Part shown: piece by piece, positions 1 through 9,412 of the stretch
Layout: each line of letters starts with the position of its first letter
Position numbering within the stretch: the first letter of the stretch is position 1
Source of the DNA: Mantis religiosa
Lineage: Eukaryota > Arthropoda > Insecta > Mantodea > Mantidae
Assembly: GCA_030765055.1 (NCBI GenBank)
Contig: CM060958.1
Location: 6,211,849-6,275,848 of the forward strand
DNA length: 64,000 nucleotides
Reading direction: 5' to 3'
Notes under the pieces: generated by a model
What the model was told of the DNA's origin: nothing
Databases searched by the model: none
The model's input: only the letters and a program-made list of their open reading frames with translations
Program-made: the position numbers and the translations under genes

Positions 1-611
1 GATTGTGCGCACAGATCCCACGGTAATGCCAATTTTGGAGGCGATGTCTGCAACTGTCTTTGTTTGTTGTCACGTGATGTTCTGCCTTCATTGAACTGTT
101 GCACCCAGGAACAGACATTAAACACATCCATGGTACCATCACCACATGAACTCGCCTCGGTAGCGTAGATGGTAGCGTGTCTGCCTCACGTTCAAGACGT
201 CCCGAGTTCAAATCTCGGTCAAGGTGAGTTAATTGGATAAGGTTTTTTCAGGGGTTTTCCCTTATCCTTCAAGACGAATGACGGGTAATGGATCCTGGGC
301 ACATTTGAACATCATTTCACCCATTCCATTCATCGTCCGATATGACTTAACGTTGGAGGACGTAAATTAAAAAAAGTCACCACATGCCTCACTTAACTGG
401 CGATGAATTTCAATAGGTGTCACACCACGAAAATAGAGAAAACAAATGATTACACGCTGTCCTTGCAATGAAATCGTCACCATTTTAAGTATCGTCGCTG
501 CCACCAGAGTTCTATGCTTTGTACAGTGCTGCCATCTCTTTCAGGCATTCTCAAAGAGTCCACGGGTATTTAAAAATAAACCAGAAGACGCCGTCTGTTG
601 CCAGTCCTGAA
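1..611 (-). pseudogene. Mariner transposase N-terminal remnant, split by a SINE
   Basis: Reading the minus strand, a start near 483 opens a frame resembling a mariner helix-turn-helix: an RVIICFLYFRG segment, then TPIEIHRQLSEACGDG and SWVQQFNEGR. The 5' leader of this element extends to about 611, where it abuts a second mariner. The frame is interrupted by SINE-A at 149-376 and resumes at 1-148; it then drifts out of frame and leaves the window edge before any catalytic motif. Mariner transposases cut and paste their own element using a DD34D catalytic triad, none of which is visible here. The copy is inactive. That it is a mariner is well supported by the PIEIHRQL-type motif; the subfamily is not resolved. 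Confidence 0.7.
149..376 (+). mobile_element. SINE-A copy (tRNA-derived SINE)
   Basis: A tRNA-like head carries an A-box-like TAGCGTAGATGGTAGCGTG and a B-box-like GAGTTCAAATCTC. It is followed by the family body (GGTTTTCCCTTATCC, CATTTCACCCATTCCATTC) and the 3' end ACGTTGGAGGACGTAAATTA plus A-run. The flanks carry a perfect 10 bp target duplication, tcaccacatg, at 139-148 and 377-386. The target is the mariner remnant. SINEs are copied by a LINE reverse transcriptase in trans and encode nothing. Confidence 0.92.
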
Positions 612-1045
612 AAGTCATCTTCATCCTGTTCGAGCAGCATCAACACCTGTCTTGAAAGGTCACGCCGTGTTTGCTTTCGGAAAGGTGTTAGCAAACGTGG
701 AACACACCGTACAGACATCTTAGACATGTGCAGTTCGTCCACACACTACCATAACTGTCTCATTCATGATCATTTGGATAGTTGCTCGTCTGTCTTCCAG
801 TATTAAACACTCCACTTTCTTCACTGTGACAGCTGACGGTCTACCAGCTCTTGACTCATCTGTCAGGAACATGTGACCAGTTTGAAAATTCCTTTTCTAC
901 CTCACAATAGTGTCATACGATGGGCAATGATTTCCATAAACAGCCGTCATCTCGTCATGGACTTCCCGGTCAGTTTTGTCCTTCAAATGCAGGAACTTGA
1001 TCACACTACAGGCCTCAATTTTCTCCATCTTACACCTCAGTCATT
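612..1045 (-). pseudogene. Mariner transposase remnant, second copy
   Basis: On the minus strand this matches the plus-strand mariner at 29.2-30.8 kb. It contains VHDEMTAVYGN, the PSYDTIV segment, DEPRAGR-like and SAVTVKKVEC motifs, then VPRLLTPFRKQTRRDLSRQ at about 640-700. It stops abruptly near 612, just after the acidic EQDEDDF stretch, where the leader of the other mariner begins. This suggests insertion or a rearrangement junction. The frame has a stop within the first half and a deletion around the LSYGSV region, and the catalytic residues are missing. Inactive fragment. Confidence 0.72.
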
Positions 1046-1992
1046 TCTGGCACTTACTGTAAAAAAAAGGACTCAAATCACTGAACTACCAACATAATGT
1101 CCCGAGGGGTCAAATACGACACTGAAAAATTTTCATCGCTCAAGCACAAAAACTACCGGATGATAATTAAAACCTTACCCCCTCGTACGTTCTCTTTTGT
1201 TTCAGTAAGATTTTCAAATCCAGTTTTCTGGCTTGTTTTTTGTGTTTTTGCATGTTTAATTATATGTCATGGTTTTAACTGTGAATGTTACAATGCAGAC
1301 GGCTTTAATTCCATAGTTGTCTCCATGTTTATGTTTGTTTTACTCTTTAGTGATGGCTTTGAATGATCGAGACGACAAAGCTTGATTCCGGTCAGATCAA
1401 AGAAGCGGTCCATAGCTGCCCGGTATGTATACCAGGTCCCAGCTGCTGTTCATTTTTACGGGTTTACATTTGCACAGCAGGAAAGGGCTTCTCCACTAAA
1501 TTGCATTTAAATAATATATGATACAGCTAATTTTGAAGTTTTCAGCATATGGGCCCGGCTGCTTTAATTTTCAAGCAAGTTCGTAATTAACGTGAACCTT
1601 CAATGTGGGCTCATCTTGGCACAATGATAAATTTATCATTACAACCCGCCCTTTCACAGAGAGGTTTTGACGTATGCCTGCCCTGCCTCCAGACCTGTTG
1701 GAAAAAGGCAAGATATTCCAGATTAACTCTTTTGAAACTTTTCTATCTCCCTATTGAACCGTTACGTACGTTGGAAAGAAAAAAAGGACATAATAATCTT
1801 TTTTGGCTATTTAAATTACTAAAATGGAACATTTCTAAAGCAAGAAGTTTAGAAAATGAGAACTGTCAATATTGTTTTAAACTAACAAGAACATTTTCTT
1901 TTTACTATAGGATATTGTACAATAAAAAATTAGGATTAGAAAAATACACTTCAATTTAGTTACCAAAATCATTTTTGATAAATTAAAATTGA
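1046..1992. other. Unassigned AT-rich stretch
   Basis: I see no recognisable gene, RNA or repeat here. The open frames (such as 1603-1959) have no motif I recognise and no second copy in the window. Confidence 0.5.
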
Positions 1993-2234
1993 GGTTTTCT
2001 TTTTAATTTACCTCATCCAACGTTAAGTCATATGGGATGATGGATGAAATTGGTAAAATGATGCTCAAATGCGTCCATGGTCCATGGAGCTTTGAGTTAC
2101 CCGACATTCGTCTTTTAGGATAAGGGAAAACCCCGGAAAAAACCTTATCCAGGTAACTCACCCCGAACGAGATTCGAACTCGGGACCTCTTGAACGTGAG
2201 GCAGACATACTACCAGCACGCTACCGAGGCGGGC
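1993..2234 (-). mobile_element. SINE-A copy
   Basis: Minus-strand copy of the family: T-rich tail side at 1993-2010, the reversed 3' end at about 2011, the B-box complement at about 2170-2185 and the head at 2225-2234. It is followed at 2235-2262 by a short second fragment of the same family's 3' end (acgtcctcca...), so two SINE-A pieces sit head to tail. No clear target duplication. Confidence 0.85.
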
Positions 2235-2315
2235 ACGTCCTCCAGTGTTAACTCATATCCAGAGGCAAGAGTTTCTGTTTTTAGCAATTTTTTCGTGAAT
2301 TTCTGTGAATTTTTC

Positions 2316-2556
2316 GGGCCGCGCCGTGGCTCAGTGGTTAGACCGCTTGGCTCTCACAAAGGTGGCCCGGGTTCGATCCCAGGCGACCGCAAAGTGAGAT
2401 TTGTGGTGTACAACACGGCGCTGGGCGGGTTTTCTCCGGGATCTCCAGTTTCCCCTGCCATCTCATTCCACCGGTGCTCCATCTTCATCTCATGTATCAT
2501 CAGTCTCATAGCCTTCGGTGCCGTATGTAGTAAAAGCGGGCGTTAAACACTACACA
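2316..2556 (+). mobile_element. SINE-B copy (second tRNA-derived SINE family)
   Basis: The head GGCCGCGCCGTGGCTCAGTGG (A box) and GGTTCGATCCC (B box) is followed by a body with GCAAAGTGAGAT, TTTTCTCCGGG and ACCGGTGCTCCATCTTCATC. The copy ends TAGTAAAAGCGGGCGTTAAA-CACTACACA. Five other copies occur in the window, so the boundaries are well defined. Confidence 0.9.
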
Positions 2557-3246
2557 TTGTGACTTCTTCCTTTTTAATATATTTTTTTTAGCGATAAATG
2601 ACCAAATTTCTATTATTTTTAGCCTGCATAGAAAATTTACATTTATTACAAATTACATAAATATAACTAATTTAACATTCATGTCTTCATAGCATGAAGC
2701 TAGAATTCGTGAACAAAAAATGTTTACAAATGTAATGAAAGCAAGATAAAATTGGAGTGACGTCATCATGCGTACTGAAATAACAGCTAAACGGTGCAAC
2801 AATAAACTGACACCACAGCATCCGGCTGGTCTGTGTTACTGAGAACTGTTTGTCGTATGTTAACTGCAAATGTTATTTATTGGATACCACACCGTGTACA
2901 GCAAAATCTACTATTATGTTGACTAAAGGTACTGAGGAGGTACTGAACTTTAAGGAAGCGACTGTCAGACGTTACATTAACTTGAAAGTATTCTCCCTCA
3001 CGGCTTAAGAATGTGTTCCGAAATGCCCGAAATTTAAAAAATGAATACAAACAATACGTCACTGAAAACCACTCAGATTTAGAAGTCAAACTGTTCCCAT
3101 TGCCTGTACTGACACACGGTCTAGCTAGTTTAATTCTGTAGTTTACATTGCCAGCTATTTTGAGTGCTACAGTTATAAAGGTATAGGCAACAATATTTGT
3201 TTCTGAAAATTGCAGATTGATAAGAAATCCAATATTACAATTTCAG

Positions 3247-3501
3247 TCTAAACAAAAAAACTCACGCTCATCTTATTTTATCCCGAATTAACTCGCTGAG
3301 AGCCAAATTTGAAATATTAGAGAATGGTCACTTTGGAAACAGAGTGAGTGCACTTGTAGATCATATCATGGATCCCAATGTTAGACAAGCAGTAGAAGAG
3401 AATCTAAAAGTTTGCTGCCGTATAACTTTGTCAAAATTGAACTCCATTATGACAAAAGAAACTGATGATGTAATAACCATTAAAGCTATATCATTTGTTT
3501 G
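3247..3501 (+). other. Orphan open frame, possible exon or element remnant
   Basis: After TTACAATTTCAG at about 3236-3247, which resembles a weak splice acceptor, there is a stop-free frame of about 84 codons ending at TGA 3499-3501. Segments include RAKFEILENGHFGNRVSALV and DHIMDPNVRQAVEENLKV. It has no ATG near its beginning. It lies just upstream of a Penelope-like fragment but does not match Penelope RT or GIY-YIG sequences I know. It could be a decayed host exon or part of a mobile element; I cannot decide between them. Confidence 0.25.
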
Positions 3502-3599
3502 AGCCTTCTAGGCTAGTTACTAAATCAAGTATAGGTGATTTAAATCATGTAATGACAGCATTTAAACAACTAAATGCATTCAAAACCAGTGATATTACT

Positions 3600-4380
3600 T
3601 GTGATTCTCATTTGTTTCTTTGTTACAAAGAGTAACATTAAGCATGAAAAGACTGATAAATTGGCAGACTGATAAATTGGCCGTAGCAGATCATTTATGG
3701 TCATTTAACCATGAAATAAATCCAGAGGTTAAATTATTAAAACAAATAAATGGTCGGATAGATTTAATGGTTTGGGGAAAATATTTATTTAAAAAAATAA
3801 ACATCCCGTAATGAATTTTGAAATAGTGGCAGCCAGTTCTGTTTTTAAGTTTGTTTCATTTTCAGACTTTGGTAGTACTGACGAAAACATAGTAATCTCT
3901 GGTGAGCGTGACCTTGACAACGGGGTTGTTTGAGGCTTGAGATGAGATGTTTAGTGTTTAACGCCCGCTTTTACTACATACGGCACCGCAGGCGATGACA
4001 CTGATGATACATGAGATGAAGATGGAGCACCGGTGGAATGAGATGGCGGGGGAAACCGGAGGTCCCGGAGAAAACTCGCCCCAACGCCGTGTTGTCCACC
4101 ACAAATCTCACTTTGCTGTCGCCTGGGATCGAACCCGGGCCGCCTTGGTGAGAGCCAAGCGGTCTAACCACTGAGCCACGGCGTGGCCTTGAGGCTTGAG
4201 CTGAAGATGTGAATGGGTATTCACAAAATCGCGATCCTGGTCAATTAATAACAAAACTTTCATCATTTTCTTATTAGTGAAGTTTTTGTGTTACAAATTA
4301 TTGTATCTGTATATATTTGTTGCTTCACTGTCAATAGCTTCATATTTTACGTATTTTATGTTTATCGAGATTTAAACCAT
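3600..4380 (+). mobile_element. Penelope-like element 3' end, split by SINE-B
   Basis: The segment at 3650-3930 encodes the region after the GIY-YIG endonuclease: DKLAVADHLWSFNHEINPEV, then KLLKQINGRIDLMVWGKY. Its 3' untranslated part resumes at 4201-4380 and ends in a TTCACTGTCAATAGCTTCAT segment shared with the copy at 18.1-18.6 kb. Penelope-like elements encode a reverse transcriptase fused to a GIY-YIG nuclease. This copy is 5'-truncated and interrupted by SINE-B at 3942-4188. Confidence 0.72.
3942..4188 (-). mobile_element. SINE-B copy with 12 bp target duplication
   Basis: Full-length minus-strand copy. The reversed 3' end ACGCCCGCTTTTACTACATA is near 3960, the B-box complement GGGATCGAACCCGGG near 4126, and the head GCCACGGCGTGGCC ends at 4188. 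Perfect duplication ttgaggcttgag at 3930-3941 and 4189-4200. It sits in the 3' part of a Penelope-like fragment. Confidence 0.93.
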
Positions 4381-5297
4381 GGATCTCTCTTACATGAGTC
4401 AGCGCCTTAATGACCTCGGCTGTATTAGTATCACTAAGTAACGTTACTGACGTTATTTATTGTAAAAATTACGTTTAATGTGATTAAATTAGTTGTTTTG
4501 TAGGAATACAGAAAGTAATATTGTAGGTTATGTAATGCTGCAGATCTATATAGCATAAGGAAAGTCCGTAAACGAGGCGTTGGTATTTAACGTTAGCGTT
4601 TATTCATGACCATGTTGCTTTTGCCCTATGTATATTTTTGTAGTGGAATGTACAGTGTTTCACCAAAGTGCTCGCTCATTTTACCTCTGCCGTTAATTTT
4701 AATCCAGTTTTTTCTGTGCTATTGAACATCTCGACGCCCGGCCTTTCATTTCCTCCTCCCTTTAACTGCGGGCTGCTCGCCTTTCCCTCCTCTTTTCACT
4801 TCTAATTTTGTTTTCTCTCCCTGTACGTTTCGCAACCTAATTTACCCCCAGCTTCTGTGTTTGCTCTATTGCATCTTTGTGTCGCTATCGACATTTCTCT
4901 GCTGGCGGGATTCGAGTCAGGTGCTAGCTTCGCTTTGAGAAACGAAAAACGAATACTAAAACCTACAAGATGAAGATTTTATGGCAAGTTTGCCATTCTT
5001 ACTAATTGGAACTTTCTGTTACTTTGGTTTTATGTTTAACATTGCTATTACAGCTTAACTGTACTATACAAAACGATTATCCCATCTCTCAAAGCTACTT
5101 CTACAAAAGTTTAAAAAGTATTGCACAATTTGAAATCAATAATAAAGTATATTTCGGAAAAGGCTAATGATATAAAATACTTATGGGGAATGCATGTGTA
5201 CTGATTCATATCTCTCTGTACAATAATATTAATTTGCATTGGCTTGTACACTTTAAAAGAAAATATTTTTGAATTAATAAAAATGTAATACATACGT
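4381..5297. other. Unassigned AT-rich stretch
   Basis: No gene or repeat recognised. Pyrimidine-rich around 4740-4860, otherwise featureless. Confidence 0.5.
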
Positions 5298-5640
5298 AAA
5301 ATATGAAGTTATTAGCAGTGAAGCAAAGAAATATATACAAATATAACAACTTCTAACTTAAATTGTCCGGGATTGCGAACTCATGTAAACTTATACACAT
5401 CCTGAGCCGGAAACAACAAAGTTGTCGCCATAGTTACGAATGCTAGATGTTAATATGTTCTTGCCAGTACTACCAAAACATGAAAATAAAACAAATTTAA
5501 AAACAGAATCGACTGCCGGTATTTCAAAATTCATTACGCGATGTTAGTTTTTTAAAATAGATATATTTTCCCAAATCATTAAATCTATCGGACCATTTAA
5601 TTGTTTTAATAAATTAACTTCTGGATTAATATACAAAAAA
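5298..5640 (-). mobile_element. Penelope-like fragment, inverted relative to its neighbour
   Basis: The minus strand carries the same C-terminal and 3' segment as the 18.1 kb copy: the NPEVNLLKQLNGPIDLM region near 5560-5635, FEIPAVDSVFKFVLFSCF near 5480-5535, then the 3' region ending by 5298. It is truncated at its 5' end near 5640. The plus-strand PLE fragment at 5641-6035 starts there, giving a head-to-head pair. Confidence 0.72.
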
Positions 5641-6035
5641 AAAATTAAAAATTCAAATATAAGAAACCGTCAATGATATTTGTACCTTTAAAAAATAAAA
5701 GACGATTATAACTTAAAAAAAAATTACTTACCATCCTTGGGTTAGTAAACATTTTCAAATATTTTTAAAGAGTTTGGTATAACCTTAGTTCCTTAAAATA
5801 AATATAGTATTAACAATTTATTGCATTTCTCTAAAAATAAATTTCCTAATAATAAAAGGTCTGGTATTTATCAGTTTAATTGTTTAAATTGTGATAAAGT
5901 TTATATCGGAAAGACAAAACGTAATTTGGAAACCAGAACGAAAGAACATTTTCTTAACATTAAGTATAAACAAACTGATAAATCGGTCGTAGTAGATCAT
6001 TTTTGGTCATTAAAGCATTGTAACGGTAAGTTTTA
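5641..6035 (+). mobile_element. Penelope-like fragment with GIY-YIG endonuclease
   Basis: The open part (5821-6036) reads KRSGIYQFNCLNCDKVYIGK then TKRNLETRTKEHFLNIKYKQ. This is a GIY-YIG nuclease core with its characteristic CxxC between GIY and YIG and a downstream ExH. Upstream, 5690-5815 corresponds in broken frames to the RT-to-nuclease linker (ITYHPWVSKHFQ). In intact elements the nuclease nicks the target for reverse transcription. The fragment ends shortly after VVVDHFWSLKH. 5'-truncated and inactive. Confidence 0.8.
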
Positions 6036-6634
6036 GTTGGAACTTTTTATATGAATATCCATTTGGAAATTCTTGTTTTCTGATCTGACTATTAGTGGGC
6101 CATGTAATGACAATATAAGAAAATGAACGGTTGCTAGGGGAAGAATAAAATCAATAATCTTGTTTCATGATTATGGAAAAATGTCGCGGTGAATATAAAA
6201 GTTTTGCATTGTAATAGAAATTGAATATTCTTCAAAAAGAGATATGTTCTGTAATCTTGATAGTGATGAATGGACGTGCAGGAGTGAGCGATTTTATGTA
6301 ATTAATTGAAATTATTTAATAAGGAAATAAGGATTTGTCAATATGCTGAAGGTAACCTGCAGTGATTGACTAGAAAAGAAAGTTCGAGTAAAATGTAATC
6401 AAGATTATACAATTACATTGTATATTACGAAATTGGACTTATCCAAAACTTTATTTATTTTACTAGAAACCACACCTGAAAACGAGATATCTCATGACTC
6501 TTATTTAAGCAAACACAATGATCAAGAACCAATTCAAACTACAACGAAGTGACCCTTTTACATCTGGCTTCCCGACCTGGGTCTTCGAAACAGTCATCGT
6601 ACATCCTATCTGCAACGAATAGATAAAGCTGGTT

Positions 6635-7210
6635 ATACCATGAAATAAATCCAGAAGTTAAATTATTAAAACATTTAAATGGTCCGATGAATTTAATGGT
6701 GTGGGAAAAAGTATTTATTAAAAAAAAACTTCGTGTAATGAAGTTTGAAATACCGGCAGTGGATACTGTTTCGAAATATGTTTTTTATTTCAGATCTTTG
6801 TAGTACTAACAGGAACCTATTGCCCGCCTCGGCAGCGTAGATGGTAGCGTGTCTGCCTCACGTTCAAGAAGTCCCGAGTTCGAATCTCGGTCAGGGTGAG
6901 CTAACTTGATAAGGTTTTTCCGGGGTTTTCCCTTATGCTGATAGACGAATGTCGGGTAACTCTAAGCTCCATTGAACCCGGAATCATTTGACCATCATTT
7001 CACCCATTCCATTCATCGTCCGATATGAGTTGGGGGACGTAAATTAAAAAAATAAATACATCTAGAGTTCGTAACGATGACAACAGCTTTGTGTTTCCGG
7101 CTGAGAATATGTAAAAGTTTACATGAAATCGGAAAATCATCATTTCTTATAAGTGATATTTTAACTTACAAATTGTTATATTTTTATACATTCCATTTTG
7201 TATTAAAACT
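6635..7210 (+). mobile_element. Penelope-like element 3' end, split by SINE-A
   Basis: The segment at 6635-6820 matches the post-GIY-YIG region (INPEVKLLKHLNGPMNLMVW, then MKFEIPAVDTVSKYVFY). The 3' untranslated part continues at 7060-7210 (tacatgaaatcgg, ttcttataagtg), matching the copy at 18.4 kb. SINE-A (6822-7059) lies between. Inactive. Confidence 0.7.
6822..7059 (+). mobile_element. SINE-A copy
   Basis: Complete head GCCCGCCTCGGCAGCGTAG, B box GAGTTCGAATCTC, body and 3' end GGGGGACGTAAATT followed by an A-rich tail. It interrupts a Penelope-like 3' region. I could not define a clean target duplication. Confidence 0.88.
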
Positions 7211-7318
7211 AGAAGTAGAAATGGCGGTATCGAGAATCGAGGTATGGGATATCGTGGAGAATATCGTGTATCGTTATCGAGTATCGAGAAAAACTAGTAT
7301 CGACCCTTTCGAATAAAA
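7183..7318. repeat. TATCG-rich repeat end, possibly hAT-type
   Basis: About 135 bp with repeated TATCG/CGATA words (tatcgagaatcgagg, atcgttatcgag), ending near cgaccctttcg. A diverged second copy lies at 34300-34465. Sub-terminal TATCGATA repeats are common near the ends of some hAT transposons, but I see no transposase, so this assignment is tentative. Confidence 0.35.
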
Positions 7319-7867
7319 ACTTTAAGCGATATTATAGGAAATATGAGGAAGTACAGGTCCATTTGAACGTGACGTATGAGGCCAGAAGAACAAAACCGCA
7401 GTTGGATGCTGATTGTATAATATAATAGAAAGTTTTACATGAATATTTAAACTTTCCCCCTCTGTATTCATTATCGACTACCCTTAAGTGCCTAGGTAAG
7501 CAGGATTTAGGTGACGATCAAGACGCGTGCGGTAAAATCAGTTGTGGGTACGCATTCCCATGGCTTCTGCTGCGTGCACAGGGCTTCCTGTTACCCTAGC
7601 AACCGTCTTATCCAATTAGTGACCTTGGACTGCACTTACTGCAAATTGTCTTCCTTTCATTGCGGAGCATGGCGTCTGGAAATAACATAACACATCATGC
7701 TGGCTTCTGAACACATAGGTCTTGGGTTCGATTCCCGCAAGGGGTGCAGAAGATTTTAAAATCAGGATTACTCCTGTCCACCACAGAGTTTAGAATTATA
7801 AATGTGTCTCTTTTATAGTTAAGTATGAATGTTATTAGATAATGTATTAACAAAATACCAAATATGC
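7319..7867. other. Unassigned stretch with one B-box-like motif
   Basis: Contains GGTTCGATTCCCGC at about 7732, a pol III B-box-like sequence with no convincing A box or cloverleaf, so possibly a decayed SINE. Nothing else recognised. Confidence 0.4.
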
Positions 7868-8049
7868 AAGTAAAATGATTAGAAAGGGAGTTTGGTTCAA
7901 TTGTAGAAGGCAGAATGCTATATGGAATAGAAATATGGTGACCAGATGAAGGACGGAAAGCGATAAATGTTATAAATAGACTATTTTGTAGACTTTTTTT
8001 AGGCTTGCCTAGATCCTCACCTAATGACGCGGCATTAATGGAATTAGGA

Positions 8050-8106
<57 letters not shown>

Positions 8107-8990
8107 TTTCGTCCTCCAACGTTAAGTCATATCGGACGGTGAATGAATTGGCTGAAATGATGCTCAAACGAGTCCAGGCTCCATAGAGCCTAGACTTACC
8201 CGACATTCGTATTGAAGGATAAGGGAAAACCTCGGAAGAAACCTCATCCAAGTAACTCACCCCGACCGGCATTCGAACTCGGGACCTCTGGAACGTGAGG
8301 CAGACACGCTACCATCTACGCTACCGAGGTGGGAATTAGAAAGATTAGGTTACAAAAGCAAGGTCATGGAAAGAATTCTGAAATATTGGCTCAGAATATG
8401 GAATTTAGATGAGGAGAATTTCGGTAAACCATGTTTGGTAGGGACAGCGACTTAGATATATAAAATTCAAAATATTTTACAGGAAATAGTTATGGATTCA
8501 TTATCGCTAGATAGTGGAAGAATAGAAAAGGGATTCTGCAAAGAAGTAAAGCTAAGAATTGAAGATATTGAAACAAGGATTACGGGGTAATCTTAATAAC
8601 AAAAGATCTCTGAAATTATATAAAATACTGAAAAATGATTGGGGCGAAGAAAAATACATTGCCATCTGTGATAAAGTAGGCATGGTTCAGAACTGGAGTA
8701 ATATACTTAAGGGGTATAAGGAATGAATATATTAATGGAAAATGTCCAATGTGTGAAAAAGAAGATAGTACTTGGCATTATATTTTAGATTGCCAAAAAA
8801 CAAAAATTTTAGAGACGAATTTGTTTTGCATAAGTGGGCAAAGATATCAAATGAAATAAGAGGCAAAAGAATCTCGAATCTAAGATCAGAAGAACACATA
8901 ATAAAACTGGAAACATGTATTGGCAAGGTAAGACAAAAATGGCTTTGAACACAGGGAAGACTAATCAGAACAACTAGGCAAAATAGTACA
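7868..8990 (+). pseudogene. LINE ORF2 C-terminal remnant, split by SINE-A
   Basis: Before the SINE the frame reads REFGSIVEGRMLYGIEIW and LGLPRSSPNDAALMELG (post-RT region of a non-LTR retrotransposon). After it comes ELERLGYKSKVMERILKYW, then in another frame a CCHC-type knuckle, CPMCEKEDSTWHYILDCQKT. The minus-strand fragment at 58.4-59.0 kb has the same order (AELGRLGTREIMVQRVLKYW, then CPLCHQRDKERHLLLECEET), so both belong to one LINE family. Multiple frameshifts; inactive. Solo LTR-1 follows directly at 8997. Confidence 0.72.
8052..8332 (-). mobile_element. SINE-A copy with an exceptionally long poly(A) tail
   Basis: Minus-strand copy whose tail is an uninterrupted run of about 52 T on the plus strand (8052-8103). 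Flanked by gaattaggaag (8041-8051) and gaattagaaag (8333-8343), an 11 bp duplication with one mismatch. The long pure tail suggests recent insertion. The target is a LINE frame (MELG|ERLG). Confidence 0.92.
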
Positions 8991-8996
8991 AGGTAT

Positions 8997-9412
8997 TGTC
9001 GCGAACACATTATTTACGATAGCGCGGCGCGGAGATAAAAGGCATGCCAAAACAGATAACGTTAGAAGTCTGTAACGTTCGTGTTTCGTCTATCGACAGA
9101 ACAATCGATTTCTTGTTTGTTATAGAACAATCTAGAATGATGAATGGCCGGGTATAAAAGGAAACCTTGGAGAGTTTATCGGACAGCTGTAAAGACAGTG
9201 GTAAACAGAGGCAGAACAAGAGTTGTAATTGAAACTAGTGTGTTTGGACGGTGCGCTCTTTGTTGTGGTCAACGACCTTGGAAGATTTTAATTATGTATG
9301 TGACGTAATTCTGCTACTGTAGGGATTAAAACGAGTGTATTTCTGCGGAAATAGAGAACATTTTGAAATTCTGCAACTTGGACTTTTAATTCTACGAACC
9401 CACAAAGTTACA
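8997..9412 (+). mobile_element. Solo LTR-1
   Basis: Begins TGTCGCGAACAC and ends GAACCCACAAAGTTACA, the TG...CA form of a retrotransposon LTR. It contains a TATA-like GGGTATAAAAGGAAACC near 9149, GTGTATTTCTGCGGAAATA near 9336 and GGACTTTTAATTCTACGAAC near the 3' end, all shared with eight other copies. Flanking 4-mers are gtat and atat (one mismatch). No internal coding region is attached, so this is a recombination-derived solo LTR, probably Gypsy-type given the 4 bp duplications of sister copies. Confidence 0.82.

Noticed and set aside
161..215. tRNA gene
   Set aside because: A and B boxes are present but the sequence continues into the SINE body and recurs more than ten times with tails and duplications.
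2318..2390. tRNA gene with GGTTCGATCCC B box
   Set aside because: Part of SINE-B; it lacks a closed acceptor stem and recurs with the SINE body.
8997..9412. Intact retrovirus-like element
   Set aside because: Only LTR sequence is present; no gag or pol adjoining any of the nine LTRs in the window.
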